Assembly (NCBI GenBank): GCA_003116975.1
Contig: BGKB01000212.1
Span: forward strand, 1 to 64,000
Direction: 5' to 3'
DNA length: 64,000 bases
DNA from: Aurantiochytrium sp. KH105
Taxonomy: Eukaryota; Sar; Bigyra; Thraustochytrida; Thraustochytriidae
Shown here: positions 49,301 to 58,280 of the stretch, in pieces
Numbering within the stretch: position 1 is the stretch's first letter
Layout: each line of letters starts with the position of its first letter
The notes under the pieces: model-generated
Database searches by the model: none
The model's input: only the letters and a program-made list of their open reading frames with translations
What the model was told of the DNA's origin: nothing
Translations under genes and position numbers: made by a program

Positions 49301-50373
49301 TAGATGTCGCGCATCAGAGGGGTGAGGTCCGATGAAGCCTCGGGTGTCTCGATGCGCATGCGAATGGCATTGGCGAGGCGTTCGATCGCATCGTCCGAAA
49401 AAGTGCCATCCAAGATTTGCGAAAGATCCACCGGTGCTTGCCTTGTGAGCGCGAGCTGAAATCGCCCAGTCCACCCGGTTGCGGGCTTGGTCATATCTTC
49501 TTCCAGCGCGGCGACCACGATGCTGTCAAACCGTTTGTTGCCGGCGTATTGGAACTCCTTAAGACAGTTTTCTGACCGGTCACCTGTGTTGATCTTTTCC
49601 ATGTACCCTTTGGTCGCGAGGACGAGGAATACGGTCGACGAGTCGATGCCATCAGCCATACTTCCATGAATACTGCCTGACACTTGCTGAGCATCGAGCC
49701 AGACGTCAATGTCGTGGTCGCGGAGTCGCAACGCGAGTTCGATGGCCATCTTGTGTACCCATTTGTCTTTGCCCCACTCGTGCGAGAGAAAGGCGTGAAA
49801 GCTCCGGCGTCCTGGCGCACCTACGGCACGGCCTTTTGCGGCAACAGCTTCGCTCATCACCCAATCAGCGGCGTCCTTTGTGGGCTTGCAAAAGTTGATG
49901 AACAAGTCGTCGGAGATGTACCAGGCAAGCGCGCCCATCCAGTCCTTTGTATTAGTCATGGCTTCGTCGATGAGGATGGGCACAAGTGAGTTAGGGAGGA
50001 TCTTTGCCACTGCTTCGATGAGCTCCCAATTCTCTTCGAGTTTTTTGCTCACGAGCAGTAGAGCGACCTCGGCATATTTGGCCTCCTGTTCGGCCTCTGC
50101 GACGATGCTGCCGGTGCGCACGGGCACGCTGAGGCGGGGCTGGATCGCGTGGATTAGCTGCTCGGCCCAGGACTCGTCGGCGGGATCGTGTACGATGAGG
50201 ACGGCGACCTCGGCGAGCACCTCAGGGGGGTCGAGAAGCGCCTCCGCCTGTTCAGACGCGGCAGTATGGAGCTCTGCCTCCGCCTGCGCGGCATCGCTCA
50301 CCTCGACGTCTGCGCGCGCTCCGCCGACGCGGCCTTCGTTGAAGAGCGCAATCAAGTTCTTCACCCTCACCAT
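46324..50373 (-). CDS. TIR-NACHT-WD40 STAND receptor (NLR-like)
   Basis: 1349 residues in one exon from the ATG at 50373; the longer frame begins at TTG. Residues ~50-140 form a first TIR-like fold (VLIVHDPADESWAEQLIHAI, YAEVALLLVSKK). Residues 191-315 are a TIR domain (SFHAFLSHEWGKD, DVWLDAQQVSG, TVFLVLATKGYM), with Glu273 in NCLKEFQYA at the position of the NAD-cleaving Glu of active TIRs. NACHT: Walker A GDGGVGKS at 405-412 and Walker B VVVLDALDE at 539-547, followed by helical ARC-like segments. Residues 921-1279 are nine WD40 repeats of 40 residues. STAND proteins of this order act as ligand-triggered signal switches, often in defence or self/non-self recognition in fungi, corals and bacteria. 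The ligand-sensing part would be the WD40 propeller. Such a role here is inference. Confidence 0.9.
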   Translation of the reverse strand: MVRVKNLIALFNEGRVGGARADVEVSDAAQAEAELHTAASEQAEALLDPPEVLAEVAVLIVHDPADESWAEQLIHAIQPRLSVPVRTGSIVAEAEQEAKYAEVALLLVSKKLEENWELIEAVAKILPNSLVPILIDEAMTNTKDWMGALAWYISDDLFINFCKPTKDAADWVMSEAVAAKGRAVGAPGRRSFHAFLSHEWGKDKWVHKMAIELALRLRDHDIDVWLDAQQVSGSIHGSMADGIDSSTVFLVLATKGYMEKINTGDRSENCLKEFQYAGNKRFDSIVVAALEEDMTKPATGWTGRFQLALTRQAPVDLSQILDGTFSDDAIERLANAIRMRIETPEASSDLTPLMRDIYPRLNPCSSEVWAKGKAENFTLGTRSWIIDELCDWYNKKQSSVFILVGDGGVGKSVIMAELCHRGGALKTAEDVKKSKADDRAEPRRKSSRVRSLWRRSKKERQPIFVAAYHFFRHDQVTTAAPKEALVSIAWQLCLSVPGFADALDFMSFGGIRDKPLADVFQTILVDSLNNLGPDQMRQVVVLDALDECSKSDDVLRKVIRTWKDVMPSWLSLVVSTRPEGKIQRGITNNCLDSKVLELKDEENFRDIEKHIEHLLCDMKETVEQKDVASCAKILSERSEGLFLWASFLPETLDRMHEEKQGGVLTLQDIFHKDAIPNGLGGMFKEYFERLQEKVGGEKTYKMLLAPIVAAREPLSVEQLSAVLQLKQDDMDEIVDDASNLLYQGGDGRVALIHKRMADWLSDKKQSGKKLFVKKKHGHKQLADYCSSSLDDVFSLRHAVFHLVKSGRHAEAFELLNDFAWVKSAISVGDDEAQRRATIGNLIRDCVELGIYFAPESDTPRFLSKAVHALSYDPNELASQVLARLGHDSKDPLRRSLQTPDDQPWLEPIRVTLAHPRDPLLHVLKGHSGPVLGVAIQGDTIVSGSGDHTVRIWNATSGEEQHVLKGHSGSVRSVAIQGDTIVSGSWDNTVRIWNAWSGEEQHVLQGHSGRVYSVAIQGDTIVSGSRDKTVRIWNATSGEEQHVLKGHSGPVYSVAKQDDTIVSGSDDETVCIWNATSGEEQHVLKGHSGWVRSVAIQGDTIVSGSSDKTVRICNATSGEEQHVLKGHSGDVNSVAIQGDTIVSGYDDNTVRIWNATSGEEQHVLKGHSGMVWSVAIQGDTIVSGSDDNTVRIWNATSGEEQHVLKGHSGMVWSVAIQGNTIVSGSDDNTVRIWNATSGEEQHVLKWHSDAVTSVAIQGDTIVSQSRNKILYWNARTDEAFDADEAEASTTPGTNTLVNVENGTHVKFSEGIGFTTDYHITRSARQGSVYVIGDDSGMVHILHVQEIEHGT
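46540..47613 (-). repeat. Nine tandem 120-bp WD40-encoding repeats
   Basis: Period is exactly 120 bp: repeat 1 starts at 47613 and repeat 9 at 46653 (minus strand). Repeats 1-8 are nearly identical, and repeats 7 and 8 differ by one amino acid (Asp/Asn). Differences are concentrated at two residues after HSG, before and after the conserved Val, and at the residues flanking the GS-D of the next loop. Repeat 9 is degenerate. Confidence 0.95.
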
Positions 50374-51160
50374 GGTCGCCCACGGAAGCAGCGTCCGGAC
50401 TTGCCGCGGCACTCTTCGTTCCTTCGCTCGACCGCGCGCACCTTCTCGTGCGCGGCTGCCCCCACCCGAGCGCCGTTCCCCTTGCCCCCGCGGCTGCGCG
50501 TCCTCGACCTCGCTCTCCGTTCGCGTGCGGCGAACCAGTTCTACTGCTCGAACCGCCCTCGCTTCAATCAAGAGGAATTGTCATTTTCATGACACTCCCT
50601 GATAGATAGGCCAACACTCTGATTACTGATCCGCGCAGCGCCCTCGCGCCTCAGCTCCTCGAGCTCGCGCTCCTTGGCTCGGCGCCAATCCTTCTCTTGC
50701 TTAACCTCCAGCTGCGCGGCGGTCAGTTTCCCCCCGCAACGTGTTCTTCTCAGCGCGCGAGACGTTAAGCTCGCGGGCAAGCTTCTTGCGGTCGGCCGCC
50801 AGAATGCCTCTAGAGGATTGGAGGTGCTGAGGCGGAGCAAAATGGGTTGTGCACGCACGCACGCACAGCAATGGAGAGGGCCAGGCAGCAAAGCGCGAAG
50901 AAAACGCAGGCGGAGACGCTCGCGCGCACGCAGGACCAAGCGCAAGCGCTCGCGCGCGGCGCAAGCGAGGTCGGGCGCAAGCACTTCGGCTGCGAGCGCT
51001 CGTTCGCTCGAGCAGTGGCGTGCGCAGACCCACTCACTCGTGAAGCGGAAACCTGCTAGGGTGGAAACCATTCTGGCCAGAGACTCGGGTGGCCGAGGCC
51101 GGCGCACGCAGAGCTGTCCGCAAGGGTTAACGAGAAGCCAAGGCAAGGCAAGGCAAGGGA
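50374..51160. promoter_or_regulatory. Divergent spacer, NLR / choline kinase
   Basis: 787 bp between the start codons. It contains a GC-rich block rich in GCGCGC/CGCAAGCG near 50900-51010 and an (AAGGC)n run near 51139-51158, just before the kinase ATG. No gene was seen. Confidence 0.4.
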
Positions 51161-52351
51161 ATGATGGCGAGCGCGTCGGAAATGGCCATTCTCGGCGCAA
51201 GAAACACCGTGCCCGGGTGGTCGGCCCTGGCGACGGAGATGTTCGAATGCAAGGTGATCACGGGCGGTCTCACGAATATGCTCAACCTGGTCCGTGTCAA
51301 GGACGAGGCGCACACGGACGCCGTCGCCGGTGCCGCCGCTGAGACGGCTGCCACGGTAGAAACGGCAGAACAGGCCGCCGCCGCGGACGGCGAGGAAGCT
51401 GCGTCTACCATGGCCCTTGTTCGAATTTTTGGAGAAGGCACGGATGAGTTCATCGATCGCGCCGCCGAGCAGGCCGTCTGCACGGCTGTCGCGCGCGCCG
51501 GAATCGCTCCGCACGTCTTTGGCACCTTCCCGGGGGGGCGCGCTGAGCAATTCCTTGTGCGCGCTAAATCGCTCATCAATCACGACCTTCACAATGAGCA
51601 GATCCTCGTCGAAGTTGCCCAGCTCATGGCCAAGATGCACACCTTGTCTCTCCCCAAGGAGGCGGCCCACACGCCTCTAAGCGAGCCCATGACGCCCCAG
51701 ATTCTGCGCCGTCTGTATTCTTCTGCTGTGGAGACTCGCTTTGACGTGGGAGAAGAGCCTTTCAAGGCGCTCAAGCTCGCCGCGCTGCGCGTCGACACAC
51801 TCGCGACCGAGATTGATCGCATTGAAGAGGAGCTCAAGAGCTCTGGCATGGGCGTCGTCCTTTGTCATCGTGACCTGCAATCAGGTAACGTCATGATTGA
51901 CCGCGATGAGGCGGGGGCCCTCAAGCGCGCTTATCTCATTGACTTCGAGTATAGTGGCAAGGACTTTTGTGGCTTTGACTTTGGCAACACCTTCAACGAA
52001 ATGTCCATCAATAACTTTAGCTCACGCTATCCTGGGTTCTGTCTGGACGTCGATATGTACCCGACGCGGGACCAGCAGCACTTCTTCTTTGATCACTACC
52101 TGCGTCACATCCCAGATCCCAAAACGTTGTTCGCCCCGGACTGCGTCCCGACGAGTCGTGACGCCATGATTGACAAGCTTTGCGAGTTTGCATATTTGGG
52201 TTCCTTGGCGTCGCATATGCAGTGGACGCTATGGGGCATTGCCCAGGCTGATAGCTCATCGATCGACTTTGGTCACCTCGAATACGCGACCGCAAGATTT
52301 GATCAGTATCGGGCCCTTCGCGCGCAGCACGATGACAGCAGCGCACCGTAG
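51161..52351 (+). CDS. Choline/ethanolamine kinase
   Basis: 396 residues, two ATGs in a row at the start. It phosphorylates choline and/or ethanolamine with ATP, the first step of the Kennedy pathway to phosphatidylcholine and phosphatidylethanolamine. The N-lobe has an Ala-rich insert (residues ~45-85) not usual in the family. VLCHRDLQSGNVMID is the Brenner (catalytic) loop with its His-x-Asp-x4-Asn, and LIDFEYSGKDFCGFDFGNTF is the choline kinase motif. FAYLGSLASHMQWTLWGIAQ near the end is typical of the family. Cytosolic. Choline versus ethanolamine specificity cannot be read from the sequence. Confidence 0.93.
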   Translation: MMASASEMAILGARNTVPGWSALATEMFECKVITGGLTNMLNLVRVKDEAHTDAVAGAAAETAATVETAEQAAAADGEEAASTMALVRIFGEGTDEFIDRAAEQAVCTAVARAGIAPHVFGTFPGGRAEQFLVRAKSLINHDLHNEQILVEVAQLMAKMHTLSLPKEAAHTPLSEPMTPQILRRLYSSAVETRFDVGEEPFKALKLAALRVDTLATEIDRIEEELKSSGMGVVLCHRDLQSGNVMIDRDEAGALKRAYLIDFEYSGKDFCGFDFGNTFNEMSINNFSSRYPGFCLDVDMYPTRDQQHFFFDHYLRHIPDPKTLFAPDCVPTSRDAMIDKLCEFAYLGSLASHMQWTLWGIAQADSSSIDFGHLEYATARFDQYRALRAQHDDSSAP

Positions 52352-53123
52352 ACGCGACCAACGAACACACATTAGCTTTGACCTATTTCATCCAACTTGC
52401 GGCGGAAAGTGTGACCAAGGAGACTGGCTGATTGACTGACTCCTGCTGCCCTGTATCTTCGAGTATACCAAGCAATTTCCCTGCAAAAAAGTTCATTTAT
52501 CGACTCGTATACTCTGTTCTTGGGCTGTTCAGGAATCACCGAAACCATCATGATCGACTTGGATCCTTTGAGGTACTTTTTTTGGCGGAAATATGCGAGA
52601 GAGGTAAAACAAAAAAACACAAGTGGGCTTCGTTCCTGCTGACTTGTGATGAGCTCATGACGGTAACCTTTTCTTCAAGCGAAGTTCGCCTTGAACACAA
52701 ATTGAGTTTGTTCTTGATGACTTGCAGCAAGTCCATTGCGGTACCTTGGGAAGTGGAGCTGACGTGACCGGTGGTCTGTCAGGGACAGCGAGGGAGGTGA
52801 TGATAAAGTCAACCTAGCTGCAATACGGCGTCAGGCTCCCTTCTATTATTGAAAAAGAAATTATCGTTCTTAGGTTCTCCATTCCTGTGCTATTCTTTCT
52901 TACATCATTTTCAATTGGATTCTATTCAATTGGTCACGCACCATGCATGCTCGAGTGGCACGAATATTGGAAAGATGCGAGACGTCATCAACTTTCTTCT
53001 TCTTCTTTTTCTTCTTCTCAAACCCGGGCTTAAGGAAAAGAGAATACAGCCAAGTCACAGCGCCCACCTGCCAGCCATTGAGCCAGCAGCAACGCGCCGA
53101 GAGACTAATTTTACTGCTTGTCG
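52352..53123. other. Convergent spacer
   Basis: About 770 bp, AT-richer than its surroundings, with a TTC/CTT-rich run near 52993-53020. Nothing else was recognised. Confidence 0.5.
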
Positions 53124-55646
53124 TTAGCAGGGTTTTGTGTGTCGCTGAGGGTCATACGGATTACACGCGACTTCGGGGTCAATCTCGATGTCGACGCCAT
53201 CGTAAATTGCTGGAAGTTGCGGAGGGTCGTCGAATGTCTGCGAAAGGAGCGGAAAGCGCCGTCGCAAACGCAAAATGTAGAGAGTAAAGGTAGAATAAGG
53301 ACTGCCCATGAACTTGTAGGCATATGAACACACGAGCTGCTCGATGATGCCGAGCATGTCAAAGTACATGGTCGGAGGATAGCGCGTCAAGAACGCCTTG
53401 AGCAGCTCTTGGTCAAAGTCTTTGTAGGTGATGACCTCATAACCCATTTCCACCAGGGGGTCAAAGTACGAGCGATTCCGCTCATCCGAAGCGACATACA
53501 TTTTCGTCGTCTCCGGCAAGTACTTGAGAAAGCGCGTGCCAAAGTAATTTGGATCGCGCGCGACTTCGTCAAAGGTGGCTTCGTGGCGCTTGTCGCCGCG
53601 CCGCACGTGAATGGCATTGTACGAGCCGCCCAGCGAATTCGCAAAGACAATGGCCTGCTTCTTGAGAGTGTCCGTGAAGGTGAGATGCGCTTTGATGGCG
53701 AGATATTGGGGACTGAGCATCATGAGGTCAATTGTGCGCCACATTGATGCGTTTGCAAAAAAGAGAAAGCGAGACTCGTCCTTGGCGAAGATTTTCTTGA
53801 TGTCGTTGTCGCGCCAAATAAAGGAAGAGACCATTTTACGCGCGTCCCGCATGACGACGCGCCAGCCCGTTTCCGAGGTGTTGGTCGAAAGACCCGTCGG
53901 CGTTCCAATGTATGGCGTGCCTCCGATGGCGTCAATCCAGGACATGAGTGTATGACCTTCGGGAATTGTGCGGACTTTGACGACCTCAAGCAGGCGCGGA
54001 ATATTGAAGACGCGCTGCATGCTCACCATCCTCCGTGGGTGGTGCATATTGTACCGGAAGAAAAAGTTGGTATGCTGCGCAACGGGCGGAAGCACACACG
54101 TGCGGTCGAGCAGCAGGCAAATGACCAAGGCCGTCTCGAGCTGGATACGCTGATTGTTGATACCACCCGAGGGCTGGTAGAGGAAAAAGCGCTCATCCGG
54201 GTCGATGGGCGTGCGTTCGGGCTCCATTGGAAGCGGAAAGTCGAGCGAGACATTGTACTGGGGCAGTGTCTTGGGTAGCACCGGATAAGCAATGTCTTGG
54301 TCGAGGACGCAGCCAGACTCTTGCCGCGACGCGTTGAAAAACCACGTACACAGTGGACGCTGCGTGCATGCCGCCCAGGAAGTGATGGAATAGCAAACCT
54401 CGCGGTCCGATTTGGCGGGCAAGAGCATGTCCATCATGTCGTCAAAGGAGTGCGTTGCCGCAGACGCAACAACCTCTTGGGTGCCAATGCGACGCAGGCG
54501 AAGCAGACCCGACTCGCTGAGCACGCGACGCAATTCGGTAATGAGATGCATCATGCGAAAGCACGAATTGCGGGCCGAGAGGTCGCGAACCCAGGCACAG
54601 TCTCGCCGCATGTCGTCGTAAACGCGCTCATTCATGACACGATCCGAGGTGATTTTCATGTCAAGGCGTAGGTGCACAATGGTCCCTCCGCGTCCTACCA
54701 CGCGCGAATGAATAGGAACGTACTCGCGAGGCCCGAGTTTGAGCCAAAAGGAGCTTGCCTTTTTAATCATTTCCGTCCGCAGCCCCAGGACCTTGTCGCC
54801 GCGGTGCACGAAGCGAACAAACTCTGGTTGCGACGTTGCAGGGGCTCCGAGCTGAACAGACGATGTGATTTCACGATACACGGGCAGCTCTAACGACTCG
54901 ACAGTGTAAAACAGGAGAAAGTGTTGAATTTCTCGAGAGGCCAATTCCTCGGCGGACAGCTCGACGGGCTCATACTCTGTGGATCTTTCAACATCTTGCA
55001 AGTGAGAGTTGAGCGTCGTAAAGTTTCGCCAGCTGGCGGACGGATCCCATCCGCCTTTGGAGGAGAGCGCCCACGCTTCTCGCGGCGACGTCAGCTCTGC
55101 GGTCTCGGCGAGGACGTCAAAGGCACTTTGGCCTGTGCCTTTGACGTGACGCACCGGCAACGGCCCATGAAGGACTGTATCTGTTGTCGTGTGCGTCTTG
55201 ATCGCAGCGGTCGTTGTTGTTGGTGGTGTGCTGCCCTGGGGAGCAGCGCCAATATCAAGAAAATTGTACCTTTTGCCACTGACGATGGGTGGCCTTGGTT
55301 GGTGCAGAGAAGGGATTGCGTCTGCTCGTGCGCCTGAGGACGATTTCTTTGGTGGGAATGTTGGTGGCGGCACGAGGTTATCGATTTGGACAAACACAAA
55401 TACACAGTAAAGGGCGGCAGAGGCCACAAAGATTAACACAAGCATGGACGAGACATTTCGTCTCGAGCGCACGCTTGGAGCGTTCGCGTGCGTGAAGGAG
55501 CCCATGGATCCTCCCCACGCCCCGCTCGCGCCCAGGCCGCTCACACTCGCCGCGGCTGCTGTGAGCGGCTGTTGCAGTTGCTGTTCCTGCGAGAGCTCAT
55601 GGTTCTGCGCGGTGACAGCTCTTCGGCCCACGGAGGAGACGGCCAT
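53124..55646 (-). CDS. Type II membrane O-fucosyltransferase-like glycosyltransferase
   Basis: 840 residues from the ATG at 55646; the longer frame begins at TTG. A single hydrophobic segment (MLVLIFVASAALYCVFVFV, residues ~68-88) after a basic stretch indicates a type II Golgi/ER protein. The stem region is Pro/Thr-rich. The catalytic half carries FLYQPSGGINNQRIQLETAL and NAIHVRRGDKR, the GDP-fucose protein O-fucosyltransferase motifs, followed by YVASDERNRSYFDPL and a C-terminal MYFDMLGIIEQLVCSYAYKF. Before it lies a small Cys-rich stretch (CYSITSWAACTQRPLCTWFF and a later Cys), resembling a PSI-like module. It likely transfers fucose to Ser/Thr in the secretory pathway. Acceptor and exact family (GT65, GT68 or a plant-type relative) are uncertain. 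Confidence 0.8.
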   Translation of the reverse strand: MAVSSVGRRAVTAQNHELSQEQQLQQPLTAAAASVSGLGASGAWGGSMGSFTHANAPSVRSRRNVSSMLVLIFVASAALYCVFVFVQIDNLVPPPTFPPKKSSSGARADAIPSLHQPRPPIVSGKRYNFLDIGAAPQGSTPPTTTTAAIKTHTTTDTVLHGPLPVRHVKGTGQSAFDVLAETAELTSPREAWALSSKGGWDPSASWRNFTTLNSHLQDVERSTEYEPVELSAEELASREIQHFLLFYTVESLELPVYREITSSVQLGAPATSQPEFVRFVHRGDKVLGLRTEMIKKASSFWLKLGPREYVPIHSRVVGRGGTIVHLRLDMKITSDRVMNERVYDDMRRDCAWVRDLSARNSCFRMMHLITELRRVLSESGLLRLRRIGTQEVVASAATHSFDDMMDMLLPAKSDREVCYSITSWAACTQRPLCTWFFNASRQESGCVLDQDIAYPVLPKTLPQYNVSLDFPLPMEPERTPIDPDERFFLYQPSGGINNQRIQLETALVICLLLDRTCVLPPVAQHTNFFFRYNMHHPRRMVSMQRVFNIPRLLEVVKVRTIPEGHTLMSWIDAIGGTPYIGTPTGLSTNTSETGWRVVMRDARKMVSSFIWRDNDIKKIFAKDESRFLFFANASMWRTIDLMMLSPQYLAIKAHLTFTDTLKKQAIVFANSLGGSYNAIHVRRGDKRHEATFDEVARDPNYFGTRFLKYLPETTKMYVASDERNRSYFDPLVEMGYEVITYKDFDQELLKAFLTRYPPTMYFDMLGIIEQLVCSYAYKFMGSPYSTFTLYILRLRRRFPLLSQTFDDPPQLPAIYDGVDIEIDPEVACNPYDPQRHTKPC

Positions 55647-56223
55647 TTCCGCGCCTCGCTCGTCCGGGCCTGGCGCTCGAAAACCAAGCAAGGAGGCACG
55701 CAGCGGAAGCGTGTATGAATTTCTCGCTCGCTCGTCGCTTGCTTGCTTGCTCTCTTGCTGGCCTTCCTTCGTCTGTCTGTAAGAAGTTAGTCGGCTGGGC
55801 TGGTCACGGGCCCGCGTCGCGGCGCGTGAGCGCGAGCGGCGCGCAGCCGGGCGGGGGCCGTGTCGTTCTGCGGCAGAGACGCGCGTTCGCGCCAGGGGGC
55901 GCGCAAGCAAGCAACGAGCGCGGGGACCCCGGGACCGTGGCGCAACGGGAGCGCCACGAAGCGGAGCGCCGCACGTGGCCCCACGTCGCGTGCGTCCCGC
56001 CGTGCTGGTCGCCGCGCGAGTGTCTGCCCGACGCGCGCTCTTGCTCGCTCGCAGCGAGGCTGGGCCGCGGCGAGGCGAGGCCTGGCTCCCGCTCTCCCCC
56101 GCGCGCGAAGCGGTTTTGCCGCACGCTCTGCTGCGGAAGCGCGAGGCGCTCGCCAGGGCTCGTGCGCAAGTGGCCGGTCTCCTGCTTGCGTTCCTGCGCC
56201 TTCCTTCCTCCCTTGCTCGCCCG

Positions 56224-56239
56224 CTTTCTTTCTTTCTTG

Positions 56240-56304
<65 letters not shown>
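56224..56304. repeat. (CTTT)n tetranucleotide microsatellite
   Basis: About 20 TTTC units, with one TTGC interruption near the left end. Confidence 0.95.
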
Positions 56305-56305
<1 letters not shown>

Positions 56306-56555
56306 CCCCGGCTCCTCGCGCTCTGCCGCTGCTCGCGGCGCGGCGCTGCGCTGCGCTGCGCGAGGAGGGGAGGAGCGGGCCGGGCGCGCGGTCGCGCTGC
56401 GCGGCGGGCGGAGTGGCGGCGCCGCTCGGTCGATCTGGCCGTCTCGACCCGACTTGACTCGAGATGACTTGACTTGACTCGAAGCTGCAGAGCGGAGCAG
56501 AAGCTGCGGCGCGATGCTCAGCGCCGGAGCACGCGGCACCCAGCGGCGAGACGAC

Positions 56556-56591
<36 letters not shown>

Positions 56592-56721
56592 GAAGAGCGT
56601 GGTCGCGACGCAGCGCTCGCACGCGGGTCAGAATGGCGGCAGGAGGGGCTCGATGGCGAGGTCTCGCAGAATTGATTTTTGGACACAACTGGGCCTAACT
56701 GCTGCTGCCTGCCACTGCTGA

Positions 56722-56775
56722 TCAATCGATCGATCGATCGATTTGAATTCGAATTCGAATTCGAATTCGAAGTTG
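56722..56775. repeat. (ATCG)n followed by (GAATTC)n array
   Basis: ATCGATCG units lead into at least four head-to-tail GAATTC palindromes. More degenerate GAATTT copies continue to about 56815. Confidence 0.9.
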
Positions 56776-58280
56776 ACTGTGAATTTGAATTTGACTGTGA
56801 ATTTGAATTTGAAACTCAAGTTTATTTTGAACTCAAGTTGGAATCGCCTGAATTTGAATTGTCGCGCAGCGTGATTGCCAGCGAAACGCGGAATCACGCT
56901 CCGACCGGGCTCGCTCGCAGTCGCTCGCCCCGCCCCCCCTTCCTCCCTCCCTCCCTCCCGCTCCCCCGCCCTCCCTCGGCTCGAACGGCCGCGACCGTGC
57001 GCCTGGCTGGCCGCTGCGGTCTCGCAGGCGCGGCTCGGGACACAGAGAGAGAGAGCGAGTGCGCGCCGGCCGTGCAAGGGAGGGACGCGGGAGAATGTAT
57101 CGTCATGCGATGCGCGAACGGACGAGGCCGTGCGCACGGCCGCGGCGGGACCGACTGCGAGCGCGGCGGGCGGACGCGAGCCGCGACCTGCAGCTGGGTG
57201 AGGGCGGGCGCGAGGGAGCGAGGAAGGGCGGGCGCGGTCCATTTCAGGAGCTGACCCGGGCGGGCGGCCGACGAAGTTGACTTGACATGGCGTGCATGGC
57301 CTCTGGGCTGGACTCCGAGGAGCTTGCAGTGGCAGCTGCTGCTGCTGCTGCAGCTGCTTGAGTGTGGCGCGGGAGAACGAGGCGCAGGACCTACGCGACC
57401 GAACCAGGCAGGCCGTGCCGCCAGGTCGTGGCGCAACGATGACGGGGACGAGGAGGAGGAGAAGGAGGAGGAGGAGGAGGAGGAGGAGGAGAAACGCGTG
57501 AGTGCATTTGCATACAGCAGCAGCCACCAGCGAGACTTTCTTTTTCAATCCTGATGATGGTCGTGCATCGCTTGCTTGCTTGCTTGCTTGCTTAGAGAGA
57601 GAGAGAGACACGCCCTGCACCGCCGCCAGTGCTCGTTTGTGCTCACGTCACCGCACCGCCGCGGGACGGAAGCGAAGGATGGCTGGTCAAGAACGCCTGC
57701 GCGGTGTCCCGGATGAGCGGGGCTTGGACAGCGAGCCAGAACCGCGGTCTAGCTGGGATAGCTAGCAATCTAGCTATCCATCTGCTGGCTGTCGTCTGTC
57801 CATGACACATGGATGAAGAAGAAAGAAGAAAAAGAGGGGTGTGCACTCACGTCCTGGCGGCAATACTTGGGAGTCAATCAAGTAGTGTCGGCTGCGGCCG
57901 ACACACTTTTTCCCACCTCTCTTCCAAGACAATGACCGAGAGAAAGGAAGCAAGGAAGAAACGCAAAGGTGGCGAGAATAATCCGGAGTCCAGCTCAGCT
58001 ACAGTGGCCTTGATCAAATCTCACGCTGGCCGGGTGTGTATCATGGCTGTCTAGCCCATGAAATAAACGGCGCCCGTGTGCGGACGCGCGCGGTGAGTAC
58101 CAGACCGATGCGAAGGGTTGCGAAAGAAAACAAGTAGCTGCAGCTGCAGCAGGTGGCAGGTGCAGTCAGAGCTTCTGACCTAAAAAGCAAAAATAAAATT
58201 TTAAAAAAACTACTTTCTGACTGTGAATACTTGGACCCGACGCAGCGCAGCCAATCTCAAGGAGACACGAAGAAATCAAC

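Larger units (their letters stand above)
55647..58280. other. 2.6-kb microsatellite-rich spacer
   Basis: No supportable gene. Repeats: (CTTT)n at 56224-56304, (AGC)n at 56557-56589, (ATCG)n then (GAATTC)n at 56722-56775, a G/A-rich (GGA)n at 57447-57490, (CTTG)n then (GA)n at 57570-57610, and a CTGCAG cluster near 57345-57360. Between them lies GC-rich sequence whose open frames are Arg/Ala/Ser-rich on both strands. The promoter of the fucosyltransferase must be in the first part. Confidence 0.6.

Noticed and set aside
46324-50373. Bacterial or phage origin of the TIR-NACHT-WD40 gene
   Set aside because: Codon style and surroundings match the neighbouring eukaryotic genes, and there is no sign of a prokaryotic island.
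55715-57620. Long open frames on both strands around the (CTTT)n repeat
   Set aside because: Composition follows the repeats and GC content, and the frames mostly have non-ATG starts.
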